DNA from: Didymodactylos carnosus
Lineage: Eukaryota; Rotifera; Eurotatoria; Philodinida; Philodinidae
Reading direction: 5' to 3'
Length of the DNA: 40,362 bases
NCBI GenBank assembly: GCA_905250885.1
Contig: CAJNOQ010000832.1
Span: 1-40,362 of the forward strand
Shown one piece after another: positions 1 to 11,579 of the stretch. Numbering within the stretch: position 1 is the stretch's first letter; each line of letters starts with the position of its first letter. The notes under the pieces were generated by a model. The model did no database searches and was not told where the DNA came from. It was given only the letters and a program-made list of their open reading frames with translations. Both the position numbers and the translations under genes were made by a program.

Positions 1-871
1 AGCTTGTTAAGTTTGAAACTATTCTAATTAGTCTGTAGAGCAAACAATTTTCTACAAACTGGTATACTTGTTGAATTTTCGTCTGCTCGTCTTCAGTCTT
101 GTAGACACGTTTTTCAGATAGCTCCAAAATCGATTTTGGGGCTGTTTGTATGATAGCTGTATTTTCATAACTAATCAACATTCAGAGCCAAGACACGTTT
201 CATTTTGTAGAGAAATGTTTAATGTACTTAATTGTGTAGTTGCAATTTTAGATTAGTTTGTAGCTTTACTGCAATAATCTTTTGAAAAAGAGCGAAAAAA
301 GGATACCGTTAGCTGGACAAGCCGCCTAGCTGAAAAAGGGATAAATGTCTATTTCACAGTGAACACACGCCTAACAATTTTCCTGGTATTAATTGACTTT
401 AACATTACAAAACTTGTAGCTTTCTCGACTGAATTACACCTTTTCCCTCGATGTATGTCATTCTACTTTTTCTTTTCAAGAACAATCAATGACATATGCA
501 ACTTTTTTCCATGTTAACGATGAGAGTCCTGTTTAATGGATGACGCTAAACAAATAAATGAAGATACTTCATAAGACTATCTATACCTTTTTTGCGATAA
601 ATTTCAACATTGAATTTATGCTTTTTTTATTTTTTATCCTTTTTCTCGCTTTTCTCTACTCGTGGTTATACCACAAACAACTGTACGTCTAACCTTTTAA
701 AATGAGTAGCAAAAAAACATACGTTTTTTCTCACTAATGTCAACTTAACTAAAAACTATTTCTTGAATTTCAACACATAGCTATGGAATACAAAGTACTA
801 TAATCTACCTAGAACACTAATTTTATGTCTTTCATTTTGTACAATGATATTAATTTCACTTTACTTTGTAG
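1..871. other. 5' flanking non-coding DNA
   Basis: AT-rich sequence with no reading frame that I can support on either strand. It precedes the carboxypeptidase gene and should hold its promoter, but I see no convincing core promoter motif. The only clear signal is the splice acceptor at its very end. Confidence 0.5.
855..871 (+). promoter_or_regulatory. 3' splice acceptor abutting the start codon (possible trans-splice site)
   Basis: A pyrimidine-rich tract ending in TTTGTAG sits directly against the ATG at 872. No upstream coding exon is apparent. A cis-spliced 5' UTR exon would explain it, but so would spliced-leader trans-splicing, which is described in bdelloid rotifers. The same arrangement recurs at the three Tudor genes. 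Confidence 0.5.
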
Positions 872-3735
872 ATGGGATCCATTCATTTTTTAATCATTAC
901 TTTCTTAATCAATTTGCTTATCTGCAGTTCCTATGGCTATCGGGGACCATTTCGTCGAATGGAATCAAAACGAGCACCAGATGTTCTAGGTCCAAACGAT
1001 GATCCCGGTGAACCACTCTTTTTGACACCACTCATTGATGCAGGAAAAATTGACGATGCACGCCGATTGAGTAGTGTTGAATTACCACCATATAAATCAC
1101 AATCGTTTTCCGGCTATTTGACTGTTAACAAGGAGCACAATAGCAACATGTTCTTTTGGTTCTTTCCTGCACAGAGTAAGGTAACTAACTCACCCCTTTT
1201 ATTATGGCTTCAGGGAGGTCCAGGTGCGTCATCATTGTTCGGCTTATTTACCGAAATTGGACCAATCTTGATCGACGCTAATGGTGTTATCCAACTACGA
1301 GATATCACATGGAATAAGAACTATCATTTACTATTTATTGATAATCCAGTTGGTACAGGATTTAGCTTTACATCGGATGATGCCGGTTATGCTAAAAATC
1401 AAGGTAAAGCATTGTTCATTTTTCTCTTATATTAATCATTACTTTGAACTGGGGTACGAAAGGATTAGAGTAGGAAATTAGAGATGTGCAGGGCATCCTT
1501 ACCTCACTCAACGCTCTGTAGGTCAGAGTAGGACTAGGGCTCGACAATTTTTCACAGGATAAGTCCAGGCTGAACAAACAGCTACCCTCGACATATCTGT
1601 AGCAAATACGCTCTGTAATGCGAAGACCTAGAAAAGCTTTAAAAATTCTCATAAAAACGCTCCATGTACTAAAGTTACCCTCTTCTACTGAATAAGTTAC
1701 CGATTTTAGATGATGTTGCAAGAGATCTCTATTCTGCGTTAACACAATTCTTTCAAGTTTACTATGAGTATCAATCAAGCCCATTCTATGTCACTGGTGA
1801 ATCTTATGCTGGAAAATATGTGCCATCAATCACACATAAAATTCACGTAGAAAATCCTCAAGCAAAAGTAAAAATCAATCTCAAAGGAATGTCAATTGGA
1901 GATGGTTTATGTAATCCTTATGAAGAATTTGACTATGGGCCATTTCTTTTCCAGGTAAGCGTAGTAATCAATATAATCCCTAGTTCGATTGAAAATGTAC
2001 TAGAGTTTACAAAAAACTGTGCACAAACTTCGATATATAGCTCAAACGAAACATCAAAACACCCTACTTACAAAAATATATCCCTAGAGAAGTTTCAGAA
2101 GTAGCTCATCGTTATGAGTTATTGAGTTATGAAAAATTTCTGCCAAAAGTAGTGTTTTTGGTTTTGGTCGGGACAGCCAGAATACAAACCACTACATCGA
2201 GTACCCACTTTTATCTGAGATTTTTTGAAATGCTTGTCTAGTGAGAACCACCCGATATTTTTGAAATAAAAAGAGACCTAGTATTATATGTGTACTAGTA
2301 GTGGTAAAAATGTCCACAATATACGTCAAAGCCTTCGAGTATAAACGTTGTCCCGATAAAGAACCACAACTGAAAAACATGATTTCGAGAAAAACGAGAA
2401 AGAATATTGAAGTTCGTGTAGATGCAGGATACATCATTTTTCTGTCATGAGGCAATGATGCTATAGGTTTTTGACTATGCTGAGTCTAATGAGTAACCTA
2501 ATGAGAAAGATATGTGCGACATATGCTCTCGTACGTATGAATTTTTTTGACAACAAAAAACAGTACTTTTTCTGCCAAATATGACATTTAGGTATGATGT
2601 ATAGGTTGTCAGCTGGCTTTTATGATCCTTCTCAAGACGTCTTATTGATTTCAGATAGTTGTAAAGCCACGTCCATCGGTAGAGTACAATTGAACAAAAA
2701 AAAATCGTAATTTACAATTCAGAAAGAAAGGGTACCCTTAGTTTTAAAGATAATTTCAAAGTCGAAGATGACTGCTAGAAGATGGGTTCAAAAAGCGGTT
2801 ATTCGACTAGAAAATAGCCTGTTTTGTGGTGTAGATATTTTTACTCTGGAAGAAACTGAATATCAAAACATATCCATTGAATTAGAGTCAGATCAGTTTA
2901 ACATTTACGTTCCTACTGCATCATATAGAAGTAAAGTTTTATATATAAATTCGATATCGCTATGTGGGGGATAAATGTGTACATATTATTCTCATATCCA
3001 ATTTGTGCACAATTTTCTGTAAATTCTAATACATTTCCAATCGAGTTACAATCTTATCGCAGTTACAACTGATCATCCACATTTTTTCAGATTGGTCTTA
3101 TCGATTCTCATCAATTATCCTTTTTTCAACTACAAACACTACTGGGCCGGTACGCTATTGAACAAGGTCGTTATGTGGATGCATTTCACATATTCGACAG
3201 TTTATTAAACGGCGATCTATTAAATACAACAAGTTACTTCTACAATGTCACTGGCATAAAGAATTATTTCAACTATTTATTATCAAATGAGCCAGAAGAT
3301 GAAGGTTATTATGTTCCATTTATCACCTCAGTTGCGCGTCGAAAACAAATTCACGTTGGAAACATCTCGTATGGCGCACAAAGTGAAATAGTTGAACAAA
3401 TGCTCTTAAACGACGTTATGCAAAGTATGGCACCTCAAATAGCAATCATAGCGAATAATTACAAGGTATTAATCTATAATGGTCAACTTGATGTCATCAT
3501 CGCTGTTCCATTAACAATGAACTGGGTAGATAAATTAGAATGGCAATATGCTGATGATTTAAGAACAGCAGATAGATTAGTATGGAAAGTTGATCCAAAC
3601 GACCCCGAAGTAGCGGGATATTTGAAAAAATCGCATCAATTTTACTTAGCAACTGTTAGAAATGCCGGACACATGGTACCTCATGATCAACCACGGGTGG
3701 CACTCGATTTGTTAACCAAATTTCTTTCAGACTAA
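872..3735 (+). CDS. CPVL: Serine carboxypeptidase, S10 family, vitellogenic carboxypeptidase-like (3 exons, 473 aa)
   Basis: Predicted secreted or lysosomal serine exopeptidase that removes C-terminal residues. Exons read 872-1403, 1710-1954 and 3091-3735; introns are GT-AG and the frame closes exactly (phases 1 and 0). Residues 1-21 form a hydrophobic signal peptide. The N-terminal DPGEPLFLTPLIDAGKI block is typical of the CPVL branch. LLLWLQGGPGASS (about 109-121) is the oxyanion-hole region. The nucleophile is Ser209 in GESYAGKYVP, the acid is Asp393 in NGQLDVII, and the base is His453 in RNAGHMVPHDQP, so the triad is complete. NTT and NVT near 307-315 are possible N-glycosylation sites. 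Length matches the roughly 475 aa usual for CPVL proteins. The start is the first in-frame Met, immediately after a splice acceptor. The 306-nt and 1136-nt introns are long for this window. The gene converges on the phosphatase gene, with 456 nt between stops. Physiological substrate cannot be read from sequence. Confidence 0.93.
1955..3090 (+). other. Long intron 2 of the carboxypeptidase gene
   Basis: Bounded by GTAAGC and TTTTTTCAG. It holds a short open frame at 2768-2974 with no recognisable protein character and no family motif. I see no clear terminal repeats marking an inserted element. Confidence 0.7.
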
Positions 3736-3774
3736 TAGTGGATAGAATAATTTAATTTTGTATGCTTTTTTCTA

Positions 3775-3780
3775 AATAAA
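3775..3780 (+). terminator. Poly(A) signal AATAAA of the carboxypeptidase gene
   Basis: Canonical AATAAA 39 nt after the stop codon at 3733-3735, in an AT-rich 3' UTR. This implies a short 3' UTR and transcript end well before the convergent gene. Confidence 0.7.
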
Positions 3781-4191
3781 CATATAGCGTTATTAATTTG
3801 TATAATATTCATAAGAGATATAGTTAACGACTAGAATGATAAAATGCAAACTAACAAGCGGAAAAACATCTGTGAAACATGTGTGAATCACCTCTTCACG
3901 CATTTTCTACAAATACCTCAGATTAAAACAGAATAGTACAAAAACTGCTTTAATAATCGAAAACAAATAAATATAGATGAGTGAATGAGAATATACAACA
4001 AATATATCTGGCCAGAAGACTAGAAAATAGAAAATAATATTTACAACAACAAATAAAGAACATCGAAAAAAAAACTCGTGTAAAAATGGATTGATCAGGA
4101 GAGAGAAAGAGATAGAGAGTAACTGAGTTTCATATAGAGATTCAGGTTTTTTGATGATGTATGTATTCTGGACGGTCATAATAAAATTTTG
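3781..4191. other. Convergent intergenic spacer
   Basis: Separates the 3' ends of the carboxypeptidase (plus) and phosphatase (minus) genes. For the minus-strand gene I see no AATAAA here; an ATTAAA variant lies at 3949-3954 (minus), about 240 nt past its stop. No gene is apparent. Confidence 0.5.
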
Positions 4192-7100
4192 TTAATAAAT
4201 ATCATGATTTATATTTGATTTTGAACATGATATAGATGATACTTGTTCATCATTTTGTGTATTATTATCGTATGTACTATTAGTTAAAGACGATTTTGTC
4301 CACATTGTACGATCAAATGATTCTTCAAGAAATTTTAATATTAAATTATATAAATATTCATATTGACTCTGAAACAAGACAAAAAGATATTCAATCTCAT
4401 GTTTCGATAATATTTTTAATCGTTTACCAGATTTGTAATCATATTCATTCGTTGTCGTTGCAAACCTCTCACTGTCTGAAATATATCAATTGCATGTTCA
4501 CTTTTCAGTTGATCTAATAAGATGATAGCAGCACAAAAAAGCGATGTTGATGGCCCACCACAACTAGAAATAAAATGAAATTACATTAAAATAATGTCAA
4601 TATATGATCAGACTTTAGTGATATATGTAATGATCCAACTTACCCACAATGTACTGTAATATATTTTTCGCCGCATAATCTGTGTTGTTTTCGAACTTGT
4701 CCAATAAAGTCAAATAGATTATTAATATCATTAAGTGTAGTTGGTGTACATGTTTGAATGTTATCATTGTTTGTTATTTGAATTAAATATTCAAAATGAT
4801 AAATTGTTTTTGATAAAGCTTCTCTTGTATCAGTTAAATCGATTTCTCTTAAAATCATTTTAGATCCAAGAATTTCTTTATGAACTAATTTAATTAATGT
4901 TGTTGAACCAATTTTCATTGTTGAACCCAACTCATCTGGGTAGTATATTGGACAGGGTATCTACAAAATGAATCAATCATAAAGAATAGATAAAAACAGT
5001 TGCTTTGTATGTTTATATACCTCATTTGTGTAAGCTGTATGCAATTGTACAATGCAGTTCGATTCATGTTCAACAAACAATCTCCAAAATTCTGAAATTG
5101 TATCTATTAAGGGATCTTGAGTGATTATAAATGAACATTCTTTTGTATAACCCTAAACAAGGAAAAACAAATAATCCATTTCTGTTTTTATATGATTTTT
5201 CAGTAGCTTCCCACATACTTCAACAAATGATGCATTGATATACGGATAACCCAATATTCGACTTAAACATACACGATTACGATCGTCTAAACCCAAAATA
5301 TCGAACTTATAAAAGAAAAACAATAAGAACTGTATGCATTTCCTTACAAGGTACAAAATGTGAATTGCGATTTTTTTCAAGATTACAGTTTAGCAATGCA
5401 TCACGATGCGATATATATTCAACAGGTAACAATGATAGTTTCTAAAATAAAAATTAAGAAATTGTGAAAAAATCGACTACCACTTTACAATATGTCACAC
5501 TTACATCAAATTCTTGCTGTAAAAACGTCGTTTTTGTGTTTACATCTGTCAATTTTCTTAGATTATTCAAACTTTGTTTAAATAAATTTGCTTCTATCCG
5601 TGTATAACCAAATAGATAATATTCTAATAACGCACGATAAATAAATACATATTGCCTCTAAAATCCATCAGACATATGAATAATCTAGAATTTTTATAAA
5701 CAAACTACCAGCAGTACGTACCACTGTTTGTACCATTAAACTTCGTTCTTTTCTCATATGCATCACAAAATTATAAATATCAATTTTGCCTTCTTGTTCA
5801 ATTTTATCGATCATAGCATCGATGGTTATGTACGTGCCAGTACGTCCGACACCAGCGCTAAATAAAAATCGAGAAAAATATTTATAAGTGGGCAAACATT
5901 AGAGATGATGATTCAACTCGAATTTACAATGATGACGCAATACCTGCAATGAACAACAATTGGATAATCTTCTTTTCCATTTTGTTCATTGACTTCTTTG
6001 ATTAAATTAATTAATGGATGTGAATCCACAGGAATGTCCATATCGGGCCATTGTGTGTAGTGATATTGAATGATAAGTCGTTGTTGTAATTCACCGCTAG
6101 TATATTCGCTACTTGACGTCGAAGATATAGCGTCTATTGGAGTTAACGACGATGTTGATACTGCATCTGATTGAATCTAAACATAGAAATATTTCTTTAG
6201 TAAGATGATACAACGAAGGAGAAAAGATGTAATCATGCTTTGGTTCTTTTAAGTGGTTTGAAAAAACAAAAATATGCTAGTGAAAATAAAAATTGTCCCG
6301 TGAACTTTCTCATATTATAGTATTAATGGGTTCGTCTCTATATTCTACAAGTTAACAAACATAAGGAACATCACACGTTGTACATTGAAGTATATAACGT
6401 TCTGCGTATACTTATAAAGTGGTTCTTCGAACGGTATTCTTCACGGCTTACACTGAGTTCGTTTATCAGAGAACGTTCTTTCTTAAAAAATAAAAATAAA
6501 CGACTTTTGAGCACTTATACTACCGAAACGAAACATTTTCAAAAACATCTAAAAGCAAAAGTTTGTAGAGGAAAACTTTTTCTATCCAGAGAAACTACTT
6601 TGGATTACTGAAAGTGTTTGTTTCGTTCACGATGACTGTCGAAAGTAGGTTCACAGAGTAGTTTTTGGGACAAAGAAAAAAATTTGTTGAATCTGGAAGA
6701 ATATTCAAAGATCGGAGATGAAATTCCAAAATTTGGATTATTAAAACTTGGGATTATCTGGTTACCGAGAAAAGTTGGTACCTAAAAACGACTGTTCTGA
6801 TACCATAACGACGAACATAGACTCAGTGTAATGCTTATTCCTCCGAAAGAAAAAAGAAGTTAGACGAGAAACTTGCAGGTTATTCTTCTCGACAGATGGA
6901 CAACATTCTTTGAACATTTGCATCATTTGACAACGTCAATGAACATCCTCAAATGCCGTTCTCCTGCAATGTCTCTCAAAAGCCATCAAAATCTTACGAC
7001 GTTTTGTAAAACTTCTTGTCAGTTATTTTTCGGAGGAAGAAAGAAGCCAACATTTATACTAGAAACGATGGAATTTTACTGAGCTTTTATTCGACTTTAC

Positions 7101-10100
7101 TTCCATCTCACTCTCACGAATGGATGTTATGGATGACTTCTGTTAAATCAGAAATGATATGAGGCAGTGTTTCAATAGTGTATATCACAATGTTGTTTCT
7201 TAACATTAGCTTTTAGAAAGACGATAGTTCCATGGACTGCAAAGAAATGATTTTATCCCTGTGTGTGTTAATGTGCGCACGTGCTCATTAAGAAAAACAG
7301 TGTAGATTATAGTTCATTATGTGATCCTTATTGTGCAACCAACTAAAGACAATAGATTATAATAATAACAAAAAAAATAACATTTCCTCGTTTATCAATG
7401 GCTTCTTGTTCATTTATATTTTACTTTTACACAGGGTTTTATTGACAAGTAAATCAATATTAGATTCGCACGTATAGTACTACCACAATAGTTTAGTGAG
7501 CGGGCTTGTAACTAAATACAATATTTTATAATCTCTCCATATAGAAAACGCAAAATTACATATCTACTACTTCGGTGAAAACTGAATGTTAGAGTAAAAA
7601 TGTAACACTAATTAGTTATTGAGGAGTTTCATATTTTTAGCCTCGCTGCTTTAACTAAATGTGTTTATGAGAAACAAAATATTTGAAGAGCACAATTTGA
7701 TAAGCTACTGTAATATACCTTGGAAAGATGAAAATATCGCTTATCATAATCTCTCAACGATGTTGAATCGATTCCTGTCACTCGATAAGAGCCATATATA
7801 TTTGTATAACCAATTTCTGGCCAATACTGATGACATTTAGTCATTCGAGATGCTCCTTCAATAACATTTGTTAACATAACAATTGATTTTAGTTTTAATT
7901 CCCAGATCATTCTCCAGAAATCTTCTGTTGTATCCGGTTTGGGACCTGTATAACAAAGAAAGAAAAGTATCAGCTTTTTTCACTTGTTAAATAGTGAAGT
8001 ATTACCTTGTGTAGCAATATACTTTTTCGGACATTTATAGCCTGATATGTAATTGGCATTAATATAATCAGTAGCTGGATCATTAATTAGTACATTCAAT
8101 ATTACTCGTGTGGCATCAACTACAAAATAAATAGAAAATAAATACAATGTTTGTATGATAAATAAATTATCTACTCACTTGGTAATATATTTAAAAATCT
8201 ATTTTTTGTTGCAACAATTTGTCGTGTAGCTGCAGTACATGGCAAATCATCATTTGGAATACTCTACAAAACAAAGAAAAATTTAGATATTTTTCTAGAA
8301 TTCAAAAATAAGTAAAATCATACTTTAAACTCGATAGAAAATTCTAAATCGTCATGTGCATGTTTATGATTCCATATATCGTGTAATTGATAAACAGAAA
8401 ATTCACATGGTGGAACAAATTTTGCTAAAATTTAAAAGAAAAAAAAATAATAAATCTATCCTAACAAGATAAACTAGCTAAAAAAATGAAACTGCATCAG
8501 CCATATATGTATGAAGTTAGCTTACATCGTCAAATTTAGTCTATAGAAATTACTACGTTACATACTAAAATATTAAAGATCTCTAGTGCACTATGAAGAA
8601 AATACACCTTCCCACATGAATGAATGTGATTAGAGAATTGTTCAGAAACATTACACAGAAACAAGATAAGTACCAGACTAGATCATGTCTATTTCATGAC
8701 TTGTGTCAGAAACATTACATCATAGAATAAAAAATCTGACTGTATTCCTACGACATTATTAGTTAAGAAAATCTTTCAAAAAATCTTCTAAAAGTTTAAA
8801 ATCTCTAAAATGTTAATATTTTGACAAATCTAACAAACACACATTCAAACAGCATACTTCAATATCACCAATATCATCTAATTTCTAGAAAAACATGCAC
8901 AGAGAGCAAAATGTAAAACGTACTAGATTGACTACTATCTGTTGTTAATAAATCATAGATTGAACGAATTGTTGTGTTTGTAATCTTTGAAGATGGTATT
9001 GTTTGTTCATTATTACTTCTATCTTTCAAAACACCATTTGGTATTGATAATGTCGATACTACAGTTGACGTTGTTGATAGTGTATCTGATACGGGATCAA
9101 ATACATGATTTTTAACAGTAGTTGTTTTCACCGTTGGCGTTGGAGGAGCTGTTGTGATCGTTGAATGGCGACGGCGACGTTGATCAATAGCTGATCGTTT
9201 TCGTCGATATTCATGAGATAATGAGGATGATGCTGAGACGGAGAAGTGAGATGCAGATGAAGAAGACGAAGCTGACTCAAATGGACTTATTTTAGGTGAT
9301 TGTTGATTACCCATTACCGAAATAACAAAATCTGATTTTTTAATATGAAAATATCCACCTTGAATGAATATAAAAGAAATATCTTATTCAAAACAACAAA
9401 AAAAAAATGTACGTTTTTAAACGAGAGTGTACTTTTGTATAAACCTTTTTTCTATTTCAAAAATATCTATTCTAAATATTGGACAATGAAACAAACGCGT
9501 ATGTGTCTGTGCGTACAAAGAAAAACAGAGAAACGAAAAAAGAAATATGAAGACGAAGATGAGACTATTTACACCTATATGACTGGTGTTACGTTGGAGA
9601 TGTAACCCTTATTAATCTGATGTGTCCCGACTATAAAATATACATAAATAAATCTTATATCAAAAGTAAAACACGCACTATCAATCCGTTGACAGACACA
9701 TCTTCTCTATAGATTAGAGAAGCAAGTATAATCATTGACACGGGAAATGAATTAGGAATTTCAGTATATTCCGAACTTTTTAGCTATTGATATGATCAAA
9801 AAGAGACGGAAAAGTTCTTTATTTTGCTTTTCTTAAAAAGATTAGTATAGTTTTGGCATAAGTTATCCATGTAAGTAAAGTAGCATACTTACTAAACATA
9901 TACTTCAAAACACTTTTTTTAAATGCTATTTAGATAATCGTTTTCGTCCGTGATGTTAATAAAACAAAGTGGCAACAAAAAAAGAGATAATTATTGTTAG
10001 CTGCCTCTTTAGCTCGTGATTGATGCAGTTTCATGAAAAAGATTGCACAAATCTTTTCAAGTAAATGAATATTGCGCTTACCAAGAATGGGTGAGTAAGA

Positions 10101-11579
10101 TGACGCAGATGATGGTGTATCATCAGTATTTCGACGTTCTTTATGAATACACGGTAATTTTAAATATGTTGAACTTATACGACGTCTAAAAAAAAGTGGA
10201 AAAAATATTAATTGGAAATTGATTAGACACGTTGTTTTTTCTATCACTATTATTTATATACCGTAGAATAAATGCGAGAAATAAAGCAACTCCAATAAGT
10301 CCACCGAATGTACAAGACAGCACAATAACGAGTGCTGTTACACCTAAAAAGGTCAACAAACACAGTTGATACTTCAGATAGAAATGTGCCTGTTATATCG
10401 AAGCGAGAGCGGAATTTTTTATTTTATAGATTAGAACCTATTTTTGTCTCAAAATACCATCGTTTCATACTATATAAGTCAAATTCAAATGAATATTTTA
10501 CCTGAACGTGTTTGTTGAAGGTTTTTTAAATTCTGAGCTACTGCTTGGTTCGTAGTATTTTCTTCACCCGCCGTAATATTTCCTTTCGTTAATGTTAGTG
10601 GAACAGATGTTGTATGAATTAAATTCTCGGTCAAATCAGTTGTTTTTTTTACAATAGTAGAAGTTATTGTTGTGGTGGTGATGATACTAGTCGAAGTAGT
10701 CGTAATTGTACTAGTTTGATTAATTTGTTTCGGTACTAAAATCGATAATGTTTTCAATCGAATCGGCATCGTTTCGTTTAAAGCTAATGCTGAAGTATTA
10801 TTATCTTCAATAGTTATATTCAAAGTTATATTAGAAACAGATAAAATAAACGTTGAGTTAGGTAATAAAACTTCTTCTTGATTGATATCTAAATAAATCA
10901 GAAAATATTGTTTGATCTTGAAAAAAAATTGGTGAATATTTTGTATCTTACTTGTAGTTACTGCTGTTGTTGCACTAGTAGTCGTGATATTAGTTGTTGT
11001 CGTATAGTCTGTTACTATGTCCTCATTTTTAATTGCTGTGGTTGATCGATGATAGTGTGGATGTTTTCGATTGTAAATAATCACTTTTCGGAATGTTATT
11101 ATTGATCCATCCGATTTTTTTATTTTTATTGTTGTTGTTGCTGTTGTTGTTGTTGATGATGGTGGTGGTCGTGAGGTGGTGTTGATTGGTCTAGTAGTCC
11201 CTTTCATTGTTAATGGTGTTTTCATTTGACGATATAACTGTTCTAAATTTCGGCTATGATACAGGTTTAAATCAAATATTGGCGTTGAACTCGTGGTAGG
11301 AACTATAACCGTTACCGGTTTTCTTCTTGGTTTGGCAAAACGTCGACGACTCGTTTTCATCGTTGGTACTGTTATTAATGATGAATAATTAAAAAGAATT
11401 GTAGTCGATAATGAACGATTTGTTAGGGAATAAGAGGATATAATCATCCTTCGAGACGTTGTCAAATTTAACGAGTGAACTATGCCAAATAATTGATACA
11501 AAACAAATAATGAACAGAAGATAAATTTATACATTGAGACCAAAAAGTCATTCAATCTAAATAGAAATAGACAAATCAT
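4192..11579 (-). CDS. Receptor-type protein tyrosine phosphatase with tandem D1/D2 domains (18 exons, 1197 aa)
   Basis: Type I membrane protein that should dephosphorylate phosphotyrosine in the cytoplasm. Exons in coding order: 11579-10952, 10888-10502, 10343-10262, 10185-10082, 9331-8924, 8424-8324, 8263-8179, 8119-8006, 7945-7719, 6176-5944, 5857-5722, 5657-5505, 5441-5355, 5305-5219, 5152-5021, 4960-4644, 4563-4428, 4368-4192. All introns are GT-AG and the frame closes. Hydrophobic N-terminus (Met1 or Met17 start), then a Ser/Thr-rich ectodomain to about 338 without recognised folds, one helix at about 340-365, and a Ser/Arg-rich juxtamembrane stretch. D1 (about 540-850) has [30 protein letters not shown] at 755-757, and [10 protein letters not shown] with Cys789 and Arg795, so it looks active. 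D2 (about 860-1155) has HCGCGGPSTS: Cys1093 stays but the P-loop Arg is Ser1099, and no WPD motif is visible, so D2 is probably inactive. Layout resembles PTPRA/PTPRE, but orthology is not established. The 63-nt first intron is divisible by three and open, so retention would keep the frame. Confidence 0.9.
6177..7718 (-). other. Long intron 9 of the phosphatase gene
   Basis: At 1542 nt it is by far the longest intron of this gene; most others are 50-100 nt. It separates the D1 core from the WPD and P-loop exons. Both flanking exons are phase 0. No convincing open frame or terminal repeats were found inside it. Confidence 0.7.

Noticed and set aside
2768..2974. Open frame in carboxypeptidase intron 2 as an extra exon
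   Set aside because: The exon 2 to exon 3 junction is already phase 0 and gives a full-length family-sized protein; adding this frame would disrupt the fold.
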